From Cyclostephanos tholiformis (Eukaryota > Bacillariophyta > Thalassiosirophyceae > Thalassiosirales > Thalassiosiraceae), in assembly GCA_036939975.1 (NCBI GenBank), contig JALLPB010000120.1, positions 1-22,647 of the forward strand: 22,647 nucleotides of DNA. Reading direction: 5' to 3'. Shown here piece by piece: positions 10,838-21,483 of this stretch. The notes under the pieces were generated by a model. The model was given only the letters and a program-made list of their open reading frames with translations. It made no database searches and was not told the DNA's origin. The position numbers were made by a program, and so were the translations under genes. How positions within the stretch are numbered: position 1 is the stretch's first letter; the number at the start of each line of letters is the position of its first letter.

Positions 10838-11339
10838 TCAAGTCTGCCGACTGGACCTACCTAGGTTCGTTGTCCCTCGATGGACACATGACGTCAGGAT
10901 TGGATATAATCCCATGCCTAGTGTAGTTCTATGTGTGAGTGCTAGTTAACAAGTGTTGGTGGTGCCAAAAAACTGTAGGGTTTAGTATCCCCAGATACGA
11001 ACCCAAACCCGAACCCAAGACTCCCTGGGGACATAAATGTTGCCCCATCGACCATCCTGGTCAATCCCAGGGGTCAGGGGAAGAGCACCACCCACCTGTG
11101 ACGAAAGAACAGCGCTGGATCCCGGCGGACGCCTGTATCAAGCTGGCGCCAGGTAAAATCCAGCGTGATCTGAGCAATATGAAAACCTGTCCCCTGCCGA
11201 TGGCATCCCGCGTCATGCCCCCCGTATTCTTCCCGGCGTATACCTCGACCATCATGTACAGATGATGTCATTCACCGCATGTGCTAATGGAAGTGGGGTA
11301 TGTGAATGAGGAAACAATCCTGAATGGGGTGTCCTCGAG
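10838..11339 (-). other. 3' noncoding region of retroelement copy 1
   Basis: About 500 bases downstream of the recombinase stop are clearly related to 17341-17831 in copy 2, including long matching blocks around GGGTTTAGTATCCCCAGATA and CAGGGGAAGAGCACCACCCA. Short self-complementary pieces (ACCATCCTGGT; CCTGGG with CCCAGG) could fold. No convincing frame is shared by the copies, so cis-acting sequence for reverse transcription or integration is the likely content. Confidence 0.6.
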
Positions 11340-12586
11340 TTAGGATGCGTCCGCATACTCTGACAGGACACATGTGCTAGTAACATCATGATACGTGTTG
11401 CCGTGGACGTTGACAAATTTGAAATTGCGCTTCATCTTCGTAGTCATCCCCTCAGAGTAGCAAGCGAGCTGCTCCCGGATGTACTCCTTGAACGTCGTTC
11501 CCTGCCAGCGTCCCATTTTTTGAATTTGTGTGTCCGAAAACCCCGAGAGAGCCAGAGCGTTGGCGCCCCCACACCGGAGTGAGTGCGTGTCGGCGAGTTC
11601 GATGGGTATTCCCCGTGTTTCGGGGTACGCGAGGAGGGTGGCTGCCAATTTGAGTCCCCTGCTTATGTCTTCACCAAGGACATCGCTGTTTGTGCCGTCC
11701 CGGTAAAAAGTAGAGAGGAAACTTTTCGTCGATGCGTTGTGACTGTGGAGATGGACTACGCGTCGTCCCAGGGCCCTGATGGGGCAGTAAAAGTTGTCGC
11801 CATTTGTCTCCTGATGCACACAGACCCCTTTCCATCCGTTCTTTTGGTTGTCTAATTTGAGGGTTGGGCTATTGGCAGATAATATGAGATCTGCCGGTGC
11901 ATTTTTGGGGAGGCAACGGAGTTGACCCTGCCTCGTTTTTTTATAAAAGGTGACATCCCCCAGTTTGAACTGTACTGTCTGTTTGTTGTTATTCCATTTG
12001 CCCTTTACGGTGTACTCTCCGATACGAAGAAGGTAATAAAACGCAATGAGCGCGAGGTCACCCACCGCCCGTGCGCATTGCCTGTCCTGTCGTATCCCAA
12101 TTTCACGAGCAACTCAGGCACGTCCTCTTCAACCGGAAGCATTTTTCGCGTCGGTGGGTCCTCCTTCATAAAGCCCTCTATCATGATTTGTAGTGCCGGT
12201 AAGAATTTGTCCGCCCCGATTACTTTTGTTGGGTTGTGTCCAATGGCCAAGGATATCGTCTGCCCTATGGCAGTGATTGCGCTTGTAACTGTTGGAGCCT
12301 GTACCTGTCGTCCCTGTCCGTAGTATCTTGTCTGGATGCGCTGGGCGAAACCGGTGAGGCTGCGGATTCGTTGCTCGAAGGTAGTTGATTGTAGATACGG
12401 ATCGAATCCCAAAGGTGTGAGGTAGGTCGTCCAATTTTTCCAACGAGCTTCCCTGGCGATGGAAGTCGCCGCCAGTCGTCCAGAGCAAAAGGCTTCATCT
12501 GCAAGGCAGAAATCACGGGCGTAACTGTCCTGCAATTCAGGTGGAAGACTGTCCACGATTGCTGTGAGGGGAGGGGGAAAGTCGAA
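11340..12586 (-). pseudogene. Tyrosine recombinase, retroelement copy 1 (frameshifted)
   Basis: The frame opens after a TAA at 12589-12587 and covers a helical core-binding part (DSYARDF, AREARWKNWTTYL). A 4-nt deletion near 12080 relative to copy 2 shifts it into a second frame (12065-11340) that holds the catalytic domain. Visible catalytic residues are Arg in YYLLRIGEYT, the H-x-x-R box HSLRCGGA, Trp in MGRWQG, and the nucleophile Tyr in FKEYIRE. All core residues of a phage-integrase-type recombinase are thus present even though the frame is broken. In the intact element it would integrate the DNA copy by site-specific strand exchange without a DDE transposase. The start overlaps the RNase H frame in a different phase, an arrangement shared with copy 2. 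Confidence 0.85.
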
Positions 12587-14577
12587 TTAAAAAGTGTGAG
12601 TAGGTCATTGTCGGACTGGCAGTGCCACACGGGGTTACTGCCAAATGACCGCGAGGGGACGTTGGCTATCGCCATGTGTTTTGCGGCGACGCGCATCGGT
12701 GTGAATGGGCACGCTTTGTGCTGTTTCGCACGTAGGGCTAATGCCTGGACGAGGTGTTCCGCCACTACCGAACGTTTTGACGCTAGTTTTGTTGCCCACC
12801 CGATGGTCGGCGAGTTGTCGTTGAAGAGGGTGATCCGTTTCTCCTCAAGAGGTCCGCATACGGCCTCCATGACAAGCCATAAGAGGACAAGGCCTGCCAT
12901 TTCAAGGTCCGAGTTCGTAATGTGCCCCCCCGGATTGGTCACCATTTTTATGTCCGTGGCCACATCCTCTGGCCACTGCCATCGAAAGATTGTGGGTACG
13001 CAGGGTGACAGCTCGCCGATGACGACTCTGCCCACCCCATGTCCTGAGGCGTCAATAAACCCTATAATCCGGCCACCCGGTGACCAGTTGCCTGCAGCGT
13101 GTGGGTTCTTGGGTCGATTCTCATAGGAGCGTGCGGCATCCTTCGACAGCAGTGAGGACCCAATGATTTCTATTGAAGTAGACATATGCAGGTTTCACAT
13201 TCAGGATGCGGTTGCATGGTGAAAGAAGACTTGCCCCCATGGGAGTGCACGTGAATGCGTGTCGGAGTTTCACAATTGTAGACTCGAACTCTTTGAATGG
13301 GATACCCGCTGTCCCCCTGTCGTGGCCAGTGCGAATCCAACCCCGTAGAATAGTGAGTAACTTTTTGCATTTCGCAGCTTCGAGCCACATTGTTTTACTC
13401 TTCCCATCAAAATCAAAACCGAGCAGCGTTTTTAGGGTCGAGTACTGTCCTTCCAACTTTTTGAGTTTCTTTTTGGAGATGAGATCATCCCCGTCGTTGT
13501 CGTCATTGGCGGGGAACACGTCGTGGATGCCGGTCATCATGGCTGCAGCCGTGTGTACAAGTTGTGACTGTGAAACTGGGATAACCAAACTCATGAAGTC
13601 ATTGACGTAAACTTTGATCATTGAGTGAAAAGCGCGTCTGGTGTGGTCTAGCGGGAGATCAAAGTAAGATTCCCCACCGACGGTGTACCCCGCAAACTTG
13701 TGATCCGGCAGTGAATCTACCGGAATGTCTGTGTATTCTGTCGCAATGTCACGGGCTGTTTTGGTTGCTGCACAGAAATAAGGGGGTGATTCGACCCAAC
13801 CAATTTGCAGTGATGTGGGCACAACGATCAATATCGGTGCTCCCTCCGGTTGTAGTAGCACGTACAAAAGTGCCATTCCTTGCCCTCGCGGCAATCCATT
13901 CTCCAAAACCCATCCTTAATGTCCCACTTTGCCATAAATATTTTTGCATCATCGCTCGCCTCTGCAAATGCATGGATGATACGGGAGAGACATTCTCCGA
14001 TCTGATCAATAGCCCCTTTTGGTGCGCTTTTTATGGTTGTATTGTTGACTGCCGCCAACACCCCTCCATTTTTCAGTTGTAGGCGGAAGGAGAGGTCTAA
14101 GATTGATCGAAAAGCTTTCGACTTGTGCAGAATTGCAGCAATAGGTGAGATTTTTAGTTGCACGGGTGGGTCGTCTTTTATGTCGCCCCATGGAACTAGT
14201 CGAGCTTGGTGTGTACGGAGTTTTTCTTTTATCTCCACGTCAAAATGTGTGAGGGCTTCCGGCGATGTTGCAGATCTATGTGGTCCTTGCTCTACAGCCT
14301 CCTACATTTCCTCTTTCATCCAGTTGCACCCTGTTTGTGTTGGGCACCCAAACGTGGCCCATTCACACAGCATGTTGGCTGCGGGGTGAGTGAGTGCCCT
14401 CCCTGTTGGGCACATGGAGTTGCGGAACGGTCCGCGCGTTCGCGGTAGGGCTGTTGAGTCTTGAGTCATAGGCGACCTGTCCCATGTGCACTGTCCAGTG
14501 GCTCTGTGGTAGTTGTGCGGCTCTAAGTCATTGCTTTTGTTGTTTATTTTGGATAGTACATAGTTGTCGTTTGTCAT
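12265..14577 (-). pseudogene. Reverse transcriptase-RNase H, retroelement copy 1 (broken)
   Basis: RT motifs seen are KWDIKDGFWRMD (motif A), VPTSLQIGWVESPPYF (motif B) and YVNDF (motif C). The last should be YVDD, as copy 2 has, so one catalytic Asp is replaced by Asn. RNase H motifs follow: FIDASGHG, NSDLEMAG and FNDNSPTIGW, supplying D, E and D; the fourth position reads AIANVPSRS where copy 2 has AIADI. Lesions: TGG to TAG at 14304-14302, a 1-nt deletion near 13867, an in-frame TGA near 13121, and a 2-nt deletion just before the RNase H Asp. The order RT then RNase H then recombinase fits DIRS-like elements. The N-terminal part overlaps the small ORF by 50 nt. The RNase H frame stays open to 12265, but true homology probably ends near 12560. 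Confidence 0.88.
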
Positions 14578-14902
14578 CCCCCATCACCTCGGCATTCGTC
14601 TCGTCCAGGCGTGGTTGGTCGAGTCCCCCGTTTGTGTTCTTTGCGATGTCTGACGTGATGTCGCTACTCTTATCGCTTGTTTTGGAACTAACCATCGTTA
14701 GGTTATTGTTACACATAGTCTTACCTTGTCCCCCGTACAACAGCTCCGTCCCTGTTTGAAACATGTCGCTTGGTGGCCTGTCGCGTTCATTATCGTGTAA
14801 TTGCACCTGTTGGCTACTCGGTGGTAGCCCCTCTACCACCCCCAATGTTTTTACGAATTTGCTAATGATGACGGTCTCCATCGGGCCCAATGTCGCCGCC
14901 AT
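14528..14902 (-). CDS. Small accessory ORF between Gag and Pol, copy 1
   Basis: This intact 124-residue frame starts MAATLGPMETV and ends KQQKQ. It is hydrophilic, rich in Ser/Asp/Asn/Gln and without Cys-His motifs or membrane segments. I do not recognise a family. The same frame exists in copy 2 with clear protein-level similarity (SSKTSDKSS, GGLDQPRLD) but with a stop, so it was probably a real protein of the element. Its 3' end overlaps the Pol frame by about 50 nt in a different phase in both copies. It could be a second structural protein, a spacer-type N-terminal Pol segment reached by frameshifting, or a nucleic-acid-binding tail protein; none is proven. Confidence 0.55.
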   Translation of the reverse strand: MAATLGPMETVIISKFVKTLGVVEGLPPSSQQVQLHDNERDRPPSDMFQTGTELLYGGQGKTMCNNNLTMVSSKTSDKSSDITSDIAKNTNGGLDQPRLDETNAEVMGDDKRQLCTIQNKQQKQ

Positions 14903-15032
14903 TCGTTTTCCCCCTTGCGAGCGTGCCCCCCCCCCCTAACGGTTGTTTGTCTTCGCATTCATAATCATGGCAATCAAACGAGACCATCTTTGCTGACTTG
15001 GGCCGGGTTGTCCCTTGCCCTGCAAGTCATTG

Positions 15033-17259
15033 TCAGAGTGTTAGCTGCTCCTCCCCACTGGTTTTTGGTTTCTTGTTTGGCGATACCACTTGTGGTGATG
15101 TGCCGCACAGGGCTATGACTCCCTTGTTTAGGGTGTCAACAGTCCTGTTGGCGAAGTCGTCTGTGATGTCCTTGGCCGCCAGGTGTCCCACCTGTTGGAG
15201 AAAACGGCATTCGCGGAAAGTGCATCGGCCAAGAACAGACGACCAGCAGAGGAATGGACGTCCATTGGGATGGACAAACTGAGGTAGCGTGGGTAAGCCG
15301 GTTTGCTTTTTACCTGCCGCTGTGAAGAGTTCGGCGAGATATACTCGACCATTGGTTCGTTCAAGGTACAATGCCATCATTGTTTTGAGCTTTGGGTGGT
15401 GTTCGTTGTGCCAGTTCACGTGCCAGTCACAAGGCTGGTAGTTGTTGGTTGGGGGATATCCCCTTCCATAGCTACCTCCCTGTGCCCCTCCGTGATAGGG
15501 GCCATTTCCCCCGTACTGCATTCCCCCATACTGGTGTCCCCCGTAATTGTCATACCCTTGGCCCGCCTGATGCGTTAGTTGCCTCTCATTGCCCCGCCCC
15601 ACGGTGCCCGAGCCCTGGGTGCGTGTGTCGGGCTGTCCTCCGTCCTGTCGGACGGGTTTGTGCTGGCTAAGCCACTCCTGCGGGAAATTCCCTCGCACGA
15701 CTAAGATGCCATGGCGGACATTTCGGATGATGTCCACTAGGAACGACTGGGGGAAAACGACACTGGCTCCATTGCCAAAGTCTAGCGTTGTTTTGACATT
15801 GTCAAAATATGAGCGGCCATTGTCGATTATTGCCCACGTGATTCGCCGGCAATGCTCTGCCGTGAAATGTGTCTTGATGGCCATGACTTCCCTGAGATCT
15901 ATCATGGCGTAGATGTGTCGTAGGCCCTTGTAATAGTCACATTTTGATCCGAAAAGCACCCAGACGAGGCCCATAAACGTGGCAATATTGTTCTTTAGCT
16001 CCAGAAAAGTATCCACTGGGGCGTGCCGCTGGTCCTTTTGCAGGCGAACGAAATTATTCGGTTCAACAGCCACAACAGGATTGCAAGTAGCCTGGGGGCG
16101 TGTACCTCCTCCTTTGCTCCTTCTGCCCCCTCCCCTTGCCACAGCGTGCCAGCACGTGACTGGTCATCATAGTAGAACTTGAACATGGCTGGCCCATCCG
16201 ATGAGATTGTTTCCTTTACCCATTCCCACGTCTTGCGTTGGGGGAGCAGGATTGGTGTGGGTTCCCTCGTCGGAGTCCTGTCTCCCACAAATCCAATTAA
16301 ACGGCCCTGGAGGTGTCCGTAGCCGTGTTTATTGCCTTGAACTTAATTGGTGAATGCATCATCGTGGTGAACGAGCTCTCCTGTTTTACGAACAGGTACG
16401 CTTTGAAGTCTTGTAGGTTCCCCATGACTTCTTTCCACTGATTAATCTTTGCTGTATCCCCCCCCACTGACCGCTGCCAGCGCAGGTCTTGAACGATGTC
16501 CACTTGCGTTCCAAGGCCCCTTCGTTGTAAGGCGGTCACCATTCCCGAGTACATCGTGGCCCCGGTGGTTCCGGCTGTGTGCTGTGTTGCGCCCGGTACG
16601 TTTCCGTTGTCTACGACATTGGCCATGAGCCACTGCTGGGTGATTTCCCGTGGTGGTGCCGATGCCAATCTCCCCCCCCGAGGGGTGTCAGTGGGTTGAT
16701 GCCCCCCCCCCTATTTACTAGGTCAAAGACGTTGTCGTTCGCCTCCGCATCCCCCCTTATTTGTTCCCCGAAACGTGCACTCACGCTGGGTGCCGATGGG
16801 TTGTCCCTGAAGGGCACGCTCGCATTATCCCACTCGGATTCAAACGATGGGCGCCGTTGCGCTGGTGTCGTGCCTGTTCCGCTACCGTCGATACGGCCCC
16901 CCTGCATGTCGTCGTTGGTGCAACCCCCCCCCCTAGAGAAAACATGTCGTGGCACTCCGGAGGTCAGGTCGTTGGTAGTCGGTGTCTGTCGACCAGTCAT
17001 AGGCATTGCTCACGACGATCTTGTATCCCTCAGGAGGAAAGTTGTATCGAGCGGAATCCTCCTCCCCAAACAGGCCGTAGCAGTACCCCGGTCGCTGGCA
17101 AATATGTTTGTCGGCGAGTACAGCGTCAGCGGCCGTGCAATCACTCTGACGGGTCTTGGGCAGGGTTGGAGTTAATAAATATTCGCGGGGGGGGGTGGTC
17201 CGTCCGCTTAAAACACTACTTCTACTACCCCCTACTACAATCCCGACGCCATGGTCCAC
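15033..17259 (-). pseudogene. Gag-like protein, retroelement copy 1 (multiply frameshifted)
   Basis: Coding character passes through frames 17259-16933, 17006-16611, 16668-16297, 16288-15995 and 16142-15033. The last gives 369 residues and includes a globular part (YYKGLRHIYAMIDLREVM, AIIDNGRSYFDNVKTTLDF), a Gly/Tyr/Gln-rich linker (GGHQYGGMQYGGNG) and a Cys-rich motif CWSSVLGRCTFREC followed by His, resembling the C-x7-C-x4-C-x7-H fingers of algal Gag proteins. In the element this would package the RNA. Runs of 10 G (minus strand) at 16933-16924 and 16711-16702 and of 8 G at 16679-16672 sit at or next to frame changes. The true start is uncertain; copy 2 has lost this gene, so no comparison is possible. 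Confidence 0.65.
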
Positions 17260-17332
17260 GTGCTCCTAACGCTGAATGAGCCCTTGCTGCAGCGTAGCAG
17301 AAACCAAGTGGCCCCCTTGGTCTGTCCCTCAC

Positions 17333-17340
17333 CACAATCA
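17333..17340. repeat. 8-bp direct repeat, left of copy 2
   Basis: CACAATCA here is repeated at 21530-21537, just beyond the point where copy 2 homology stops. It may be a target-site duplication or repair microhomology. It also separates copy 2 from the 5' end of copy 1. Confidence 0.5.
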
Positions 17341-17831
17341 AGTCTGACGACTGGACCTAGGTTCGTTGTCCCTCAATGGACACATGACGTCAGGATTGGA
17401 TACATCCCAGTCCTAATGTAAACCTAAGTGTGAAAGCTAGTCAAGTGCTGGTGGTGCCAAAAAATGTAGGGTTTAGTATCCCCAGATACAAACCTGAGCC
17501 CGAACCCTAGACTCCCTGGGGACAGAAATTTCGCCCTATCGACCATCCTGGTCACTCCCAGGGGTCAGGGGAAGAGCACCACCCACCTGTGACGAAAGAT
17601 TGTGCTGGATCCTGGCGGACGGCAGACGCCTGTATCAAGTGGGCGTCGGGAAAATCCGGTGCGATCTGAGTAACTCAAAAACTTGTCCCCTGCCGATGGC
17701 GCCCCACGTCATGCCTCTCCGATCTCTCCCAGACGTATACGTCGACCATCATGTACTGATGATGTCATTCACTTCTGGGTGTTCTAATGTGGGGGGTTTG
17801 TGATGACAACCCCGAATGGGGTATCCTCAAT
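17341..17831 (-). other. 3' noncoding region of retroelement copy 2
   Basis: It is homologous to 10838-11339, with scattered substitutions and small indels. The recombinase stop is at the right edge. No shared coding frame was found. Confidence 0.6.
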
Positions 17832-19052
17832 TTATGATACGTTCACATACTCTGACATGACACATGTGCTGGTAACATCGTTATACGCGTTGCCATGGAC
17901 ATTGACAAACCTGAAATGGCGTTTCATTTTTGTAGTCATCCCCTCCGAGTAGCAAGCTAGCTGCTTCCGGATGTACTCCTTGAACGTCGCTCCTCCCCAG
18001 CATCCCATTTTTTGAATTTGTGTGTCCGAAAACCCCGAGAGAGCCAAAGCGTTGGCGCCGCGGCATCGTAGCGAGTGCGTGTCGATGAGTTTGATGGGTA
18101 TTCCCCGTGTTTCAGGGTATGCGAGGAGTGTAGCTGCCATTTTGAGTCCCTTGCTGATGTCTTCGCCAATTACATCGCAACTTGTACCGTCCTGGTAGAA
18201 TGTAGAGAGGAAGCTTGACTTTAATGCATTGTGACGGTGGAGGTGTACGACGCGTCGTCCCAGTGCCCTGATCGGGCAGGAAAAACTTTTGCCATTTGTT
18301 TCCTGATGCACACAGACCCTTTCCACCCATTTTTCTGGTTGTTAATTTGAGGGTTGCGCAATCGGCAGATAATATGAGATCTGCAGGTGCATTTTTGGGG
18401 AGACAACGGAGCTGACCATGCCTCGTTTTCTTGTAAAAAGTGACATCCTCAAGTTTGAACTGAACGATTTGTTTTGTATTATTCCGTTTGCCTTTTATGG
18501 TATACTCGCCAATGCGGAGAAGGTAATAGAATGCAATTAGCGCGAGGTCACCCACCGCCCGCAAATGTGCGTTGCGTGACTTGTTGTATCCCATTTCCAC
18601 AAGCAACTCGGGCACGTCCGATTCAACTGGTAGCATTTTACGCGTCAGTGGGTCTTCCTTCGTAAAGCACTCTATCATGACTTGTAGTGCTGGTAAGAAT
18701 TTGTCCGCCCCTATGACCTTTGTTGGGTTGTGTCCGATGGCCAAGGATATCGTCTGCCCAATGGCAGTAATTGCGCCTGTAACTGTTGGAGCTTGTACCT
18801 GTCGTCCCCGGCGAATCCTGTGAGGCTGCGGATTCGTTGCTCGAAGGTAGTCGGTTGTAGATACGGATCAAATCCCATAGGTGCGAGGTAGGTTGTCCAA
18901 TTTTTCCAACGAGCTTCCCTGGCGATGGAAGTTGCCGCCAATCGTCCAGAGCGAAAGGCTTCATCTGCAAGGCGGAAATCACACGCATAACTGTCTTGCA
19001 ATCCAGGTGGAAGACCGTCCTCGATTGCTGTGAGGGTAGGGGGAAAGTCGAA
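17832..19052 (-). pseudogene. Tyrosine recombinase, retroelement copy 2 (broken)
   Basis: The frame opens after a TAA at 19055-19053 and is broken by a deletion of about 26 nt near 18810 and a 1-nt deletion near 18345. The catalytic Arg in YLLRIGEYT, the H-x-x-R of HSLRC, the Trp and the Tyr of KEYIRK remain. The box reads HSLRCRGA instead of HSLRCGGA, and MGRW has become MGCW. Residues around the active site have therefore changed, unlike in copy 1. Confidence 0.83.
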
Positions 19053-21045
19053 TTAAAAAGTGTGAGTAGGTCATCGTCGGAATGGCAGTGCCACACGGGG
19101 TTACTGCCAAATGACCGCAAGGTGATGTCAGCTATCGCCATGCATTTCCAGCGACGTGCATTGGCGTGAATGGGTACGCCTTGTTTTGTTTGGCTTGTAG
19201 GGCTAACGCCTGGATGAGGTGTTCTGTCACCATCGATCGCTTCGACGTGAGTTTGGTTGCCCACCCGATAGTCGGTGAGTTGTCGCTGAAAAGGGTGAGC
19301 CATTTTTCCTCAAGAGGTCCGCAGACTCCCTCCATGGTGAGCCATGGAGGACGAGACCCACCATTTCAAGGTCCGAGTTTGTAATATGTCCCCCCGGATT
19401 GGTCGCCGTCTTTATGTCCGCGGCCACATCCCGTGGCCACTGCCATCGAAAGATTGTGGGTACGCAGGGTGACAGCTTGCAGATGATGACTCCGCCCACC
19501 CCATGTCCCGAGGCGTCAACAAACCCCTTATCATCCGGCCACCCGGTGATCAGTTGCCTGCAGCGTGTGGGTTCTTTGGTCGACTCTTGTAGGAGGGTGC
19601 GGCATCCCTCGACAGCAGTGAGGACCCGTCGATTTTGATTGAAGTAGACGTATGCGGGTTTTAATTTCAGGATGCGGTTGCATGGTGAAAGAAGGCTGGC
19701 CCCCATGGGAATGCATGTGAGCGCGTGTCGGATTTTCGCAATTGTACGAATTCTTTGAATGGGATACCCTCTGTTCCCCTGTGGCCAGTGCGAATCCAAC
19801 CCCGTTGGATGGTGAGTAACTTTTCGCGTTTTGCAGCTTCAAGCCACATTGTTTTACTCTTCCCATCAAAATCAAAACCGAGCAGCATTTTTACTGTCGA
19901 GTACTGTCCTTCCAACTGTTTGAGTTTCTTTTCGGAGATGGGGTCATCCCCGTTGTCATTGTCATTAGCTGGGAAAACGTCGTGGATGCCGGTCATTACG
20001 GCCGGGACCGTGTGTACAAGTTGTGCCTGTGAAACAGGGATAACCAAACTCATGAAGTCATCAACGTAAACCTCGATCATTGAGTGAAAAGCGCGTCCGT
20101 TGTGGTCTCGCGGTAGATCGAAGTAGGATTCCCCACCGAAGGTGTACCCCACAAACTTGTGATCCGGCAGTGATCCTACTAGCATGTCCGTGTATTCCGT
20201 CGCAATGTCCCGGGCTGTTTTGGTTGCTGTGCAGAAATAAGGGGGCGATTCGACCCAACCCATTTGAAGTGATGTAGGCACAACGATCGTTATCCTTGCT
20301 CCGTCCGGTTGTGGTAGCACGTACGAAAAGTTCCATTCCTCGCCCTCGTGGCAATCCATTCTCCAAAACCCATCTTTAATATCCCACTTTGCCATAAATA
20401 TTTTTGCGTCATCGCTTGCCTCTGCAAATGCGTAGACAATACGGGAGAGACATTCTCCAATCTGATCAATAGCCCCCTGTGGTGCGCTTTTTACGTTTGT
20501 ATTGATGACTGCCGCCAAAACTCCTCCATTTTTTAGTCGTAGGCAGAAGGAGAGGTCTAAGATTGATCGAAAGGCTTTCAATTTGTGCGGAATTGCAGCA
20601 ATAGGTGAGATTTTTAGTTGCGCGGGTGGGTCATCTTTTATATCGTCCCATGGAACTAGATGAGCTTGGTGTTTACGGAGTTTTTCTTTTATCTCTTCGT
20701 TGAAATGTGTGAGGGCTTCCGGCAATGTTGCTGATTGATATGGTCCCCGCTCCACAGCCTCCCACATTTCTTCTTTCATCCAGTTGCACCCTGTTTGTGT
20801 TGGGCCTCCAAATGTGGCCCATTTGCGCAGCATGTTGGCTGCGGGGTGATTGAGTGCCCTCCCTGTTGGGCACATAGAGTTGCAATACGGACCGTGCGTT
20901 CTTGGTAGGGCTGTTGAGTTGTAGGCGACCTGTCCCATGTGCACTGTCCAGTGGCTCTGTGGTAGTTGTGCAGCTCTGAGTCATTGCTTTCGTCTCTTGT
21001 TTTGTATACGTAGTCGTCGTTTGTCATCCCCCGTTCCCTCGGCAT
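18638..21045 (-). pseudogene. Reverse transcriptase-RNase H, retroelement copy 2 (broken)
   Basis: The longest open piece (20944-19667, 425 residues) contains KWDIKDGFWRMD, VPTSLQMGWVESPPYF and an intact YVDDF, so the RT catalytic triad is preserved. A 7-nt deletion near 20915 separates it from the N-terminal frame starting at 21045. A 4-nt deletion near 19745 and two further shifts near 19340 and 19150 break the RNase H part, whose motifs FVDASGHG, NSDLEM and FSDNSPTIGW can still be read in separate frames. Position 14304 of copy 1, a TAG stop, is TGG here. Confidence 0.87.
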
Positions 21046-21352
21046 TTGTCTTGTCCAGCCGTGGTTGGTCGAGTCCCCCAGTTGTGTTCACCACAATGTC
21101 TGACGTGATGTTGCTACTCTTATCGCTCGTTTTGGAACTAACCGTTGTTAGGTTATTGTTATGCATATTCTTACCTTGTCCCCCGTACATCAGCTCCATC
21201 CCTGTTTTGAACATATCGCTTGGTGGCTTGTTGCTCTCTTTTTAGTGTAGTTGCGCCTGGTGGCTACTCGGTGGTAGCCCCTCTACCACCCCTAATGTTT
21301 TGATGAATTTGCTAACGATGATGGTCTCCATTGGGCCCAACATTGCCGCCAT
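20981..21352 (-). pseudogene. Small accessory ORF, retroelement copy 2
   Basis: It is homologous to 14902-14528, starting MAAMLGPMETV and ending KRRKQ. An in-frame TAA lies at 21244-21242. As in copy 1, its end overlaps the beginning of the Pol frame (stop at 20981, inside a frame open from 21045). Retained similarity on both sides of the stop supports past coding function. Confidence 0.55.
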
Positions 21353-21483
21353 ACATTTTCCCCCCTGCAAGCGTGGTCCCCCCCCCCTAACGTGTGTTTA
21401 TCGTTGCTTTCATAATCATGACGATCGAACGAGACCGCCTTTGCTGTCTTGGGCCGGGTTTTTCCTCGCCCTGTGAGTCGTTG

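Larger units (their letters stand above)
10838..17332 (-). mobile_element. Tyrosine-recombinase retrotransposon, copy 1 (near full length, decayed)
   Basis: In minus-strand order it carries Gag-like sequence, a small accessory ORF, RT-RNase H, a tyrosine recombinase, and a 3' noncoding tail. The left (3') boundary is set by homology with copy 2, which starts with the same AGTCTGNCGACTGGACCTA motif. The right (5') boundary is inferred from the start of copy 2 and its 8-bp repeat, so it is uncertain by tens of bases. No DDE integrase, protease or methyltransferase domain was recognised, which separates it from Ty1, Ty3 and classical DIRS1. I could not find convincing inverted terminal repeats or split direct repeats by eye. 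Frameshifts, a TAG stop and a catalytic substitution make it non-autonomous. Confidence 0.85.

Noticed and set aside
11001..11023. CCCAAA/CCCGAA tract in the element tail as telomeric repeat
   Set aside because: It is short and degenerate, and part of the conserved element tail, so it is not interstitial telomere sequence.
10836..17331. CCTCA at both ends of copy 1 as a target duplication
   Set aside because: A 5-bp match with uncertain right boundary is easily due to chance.
10871..17331. TGTCCCTC near both ends of copy 1 as a split direct repeat
   Set aside because: Only about 8-9 bases match and the flanks do not; PAT- or Ngaro-type repeats are much longer.
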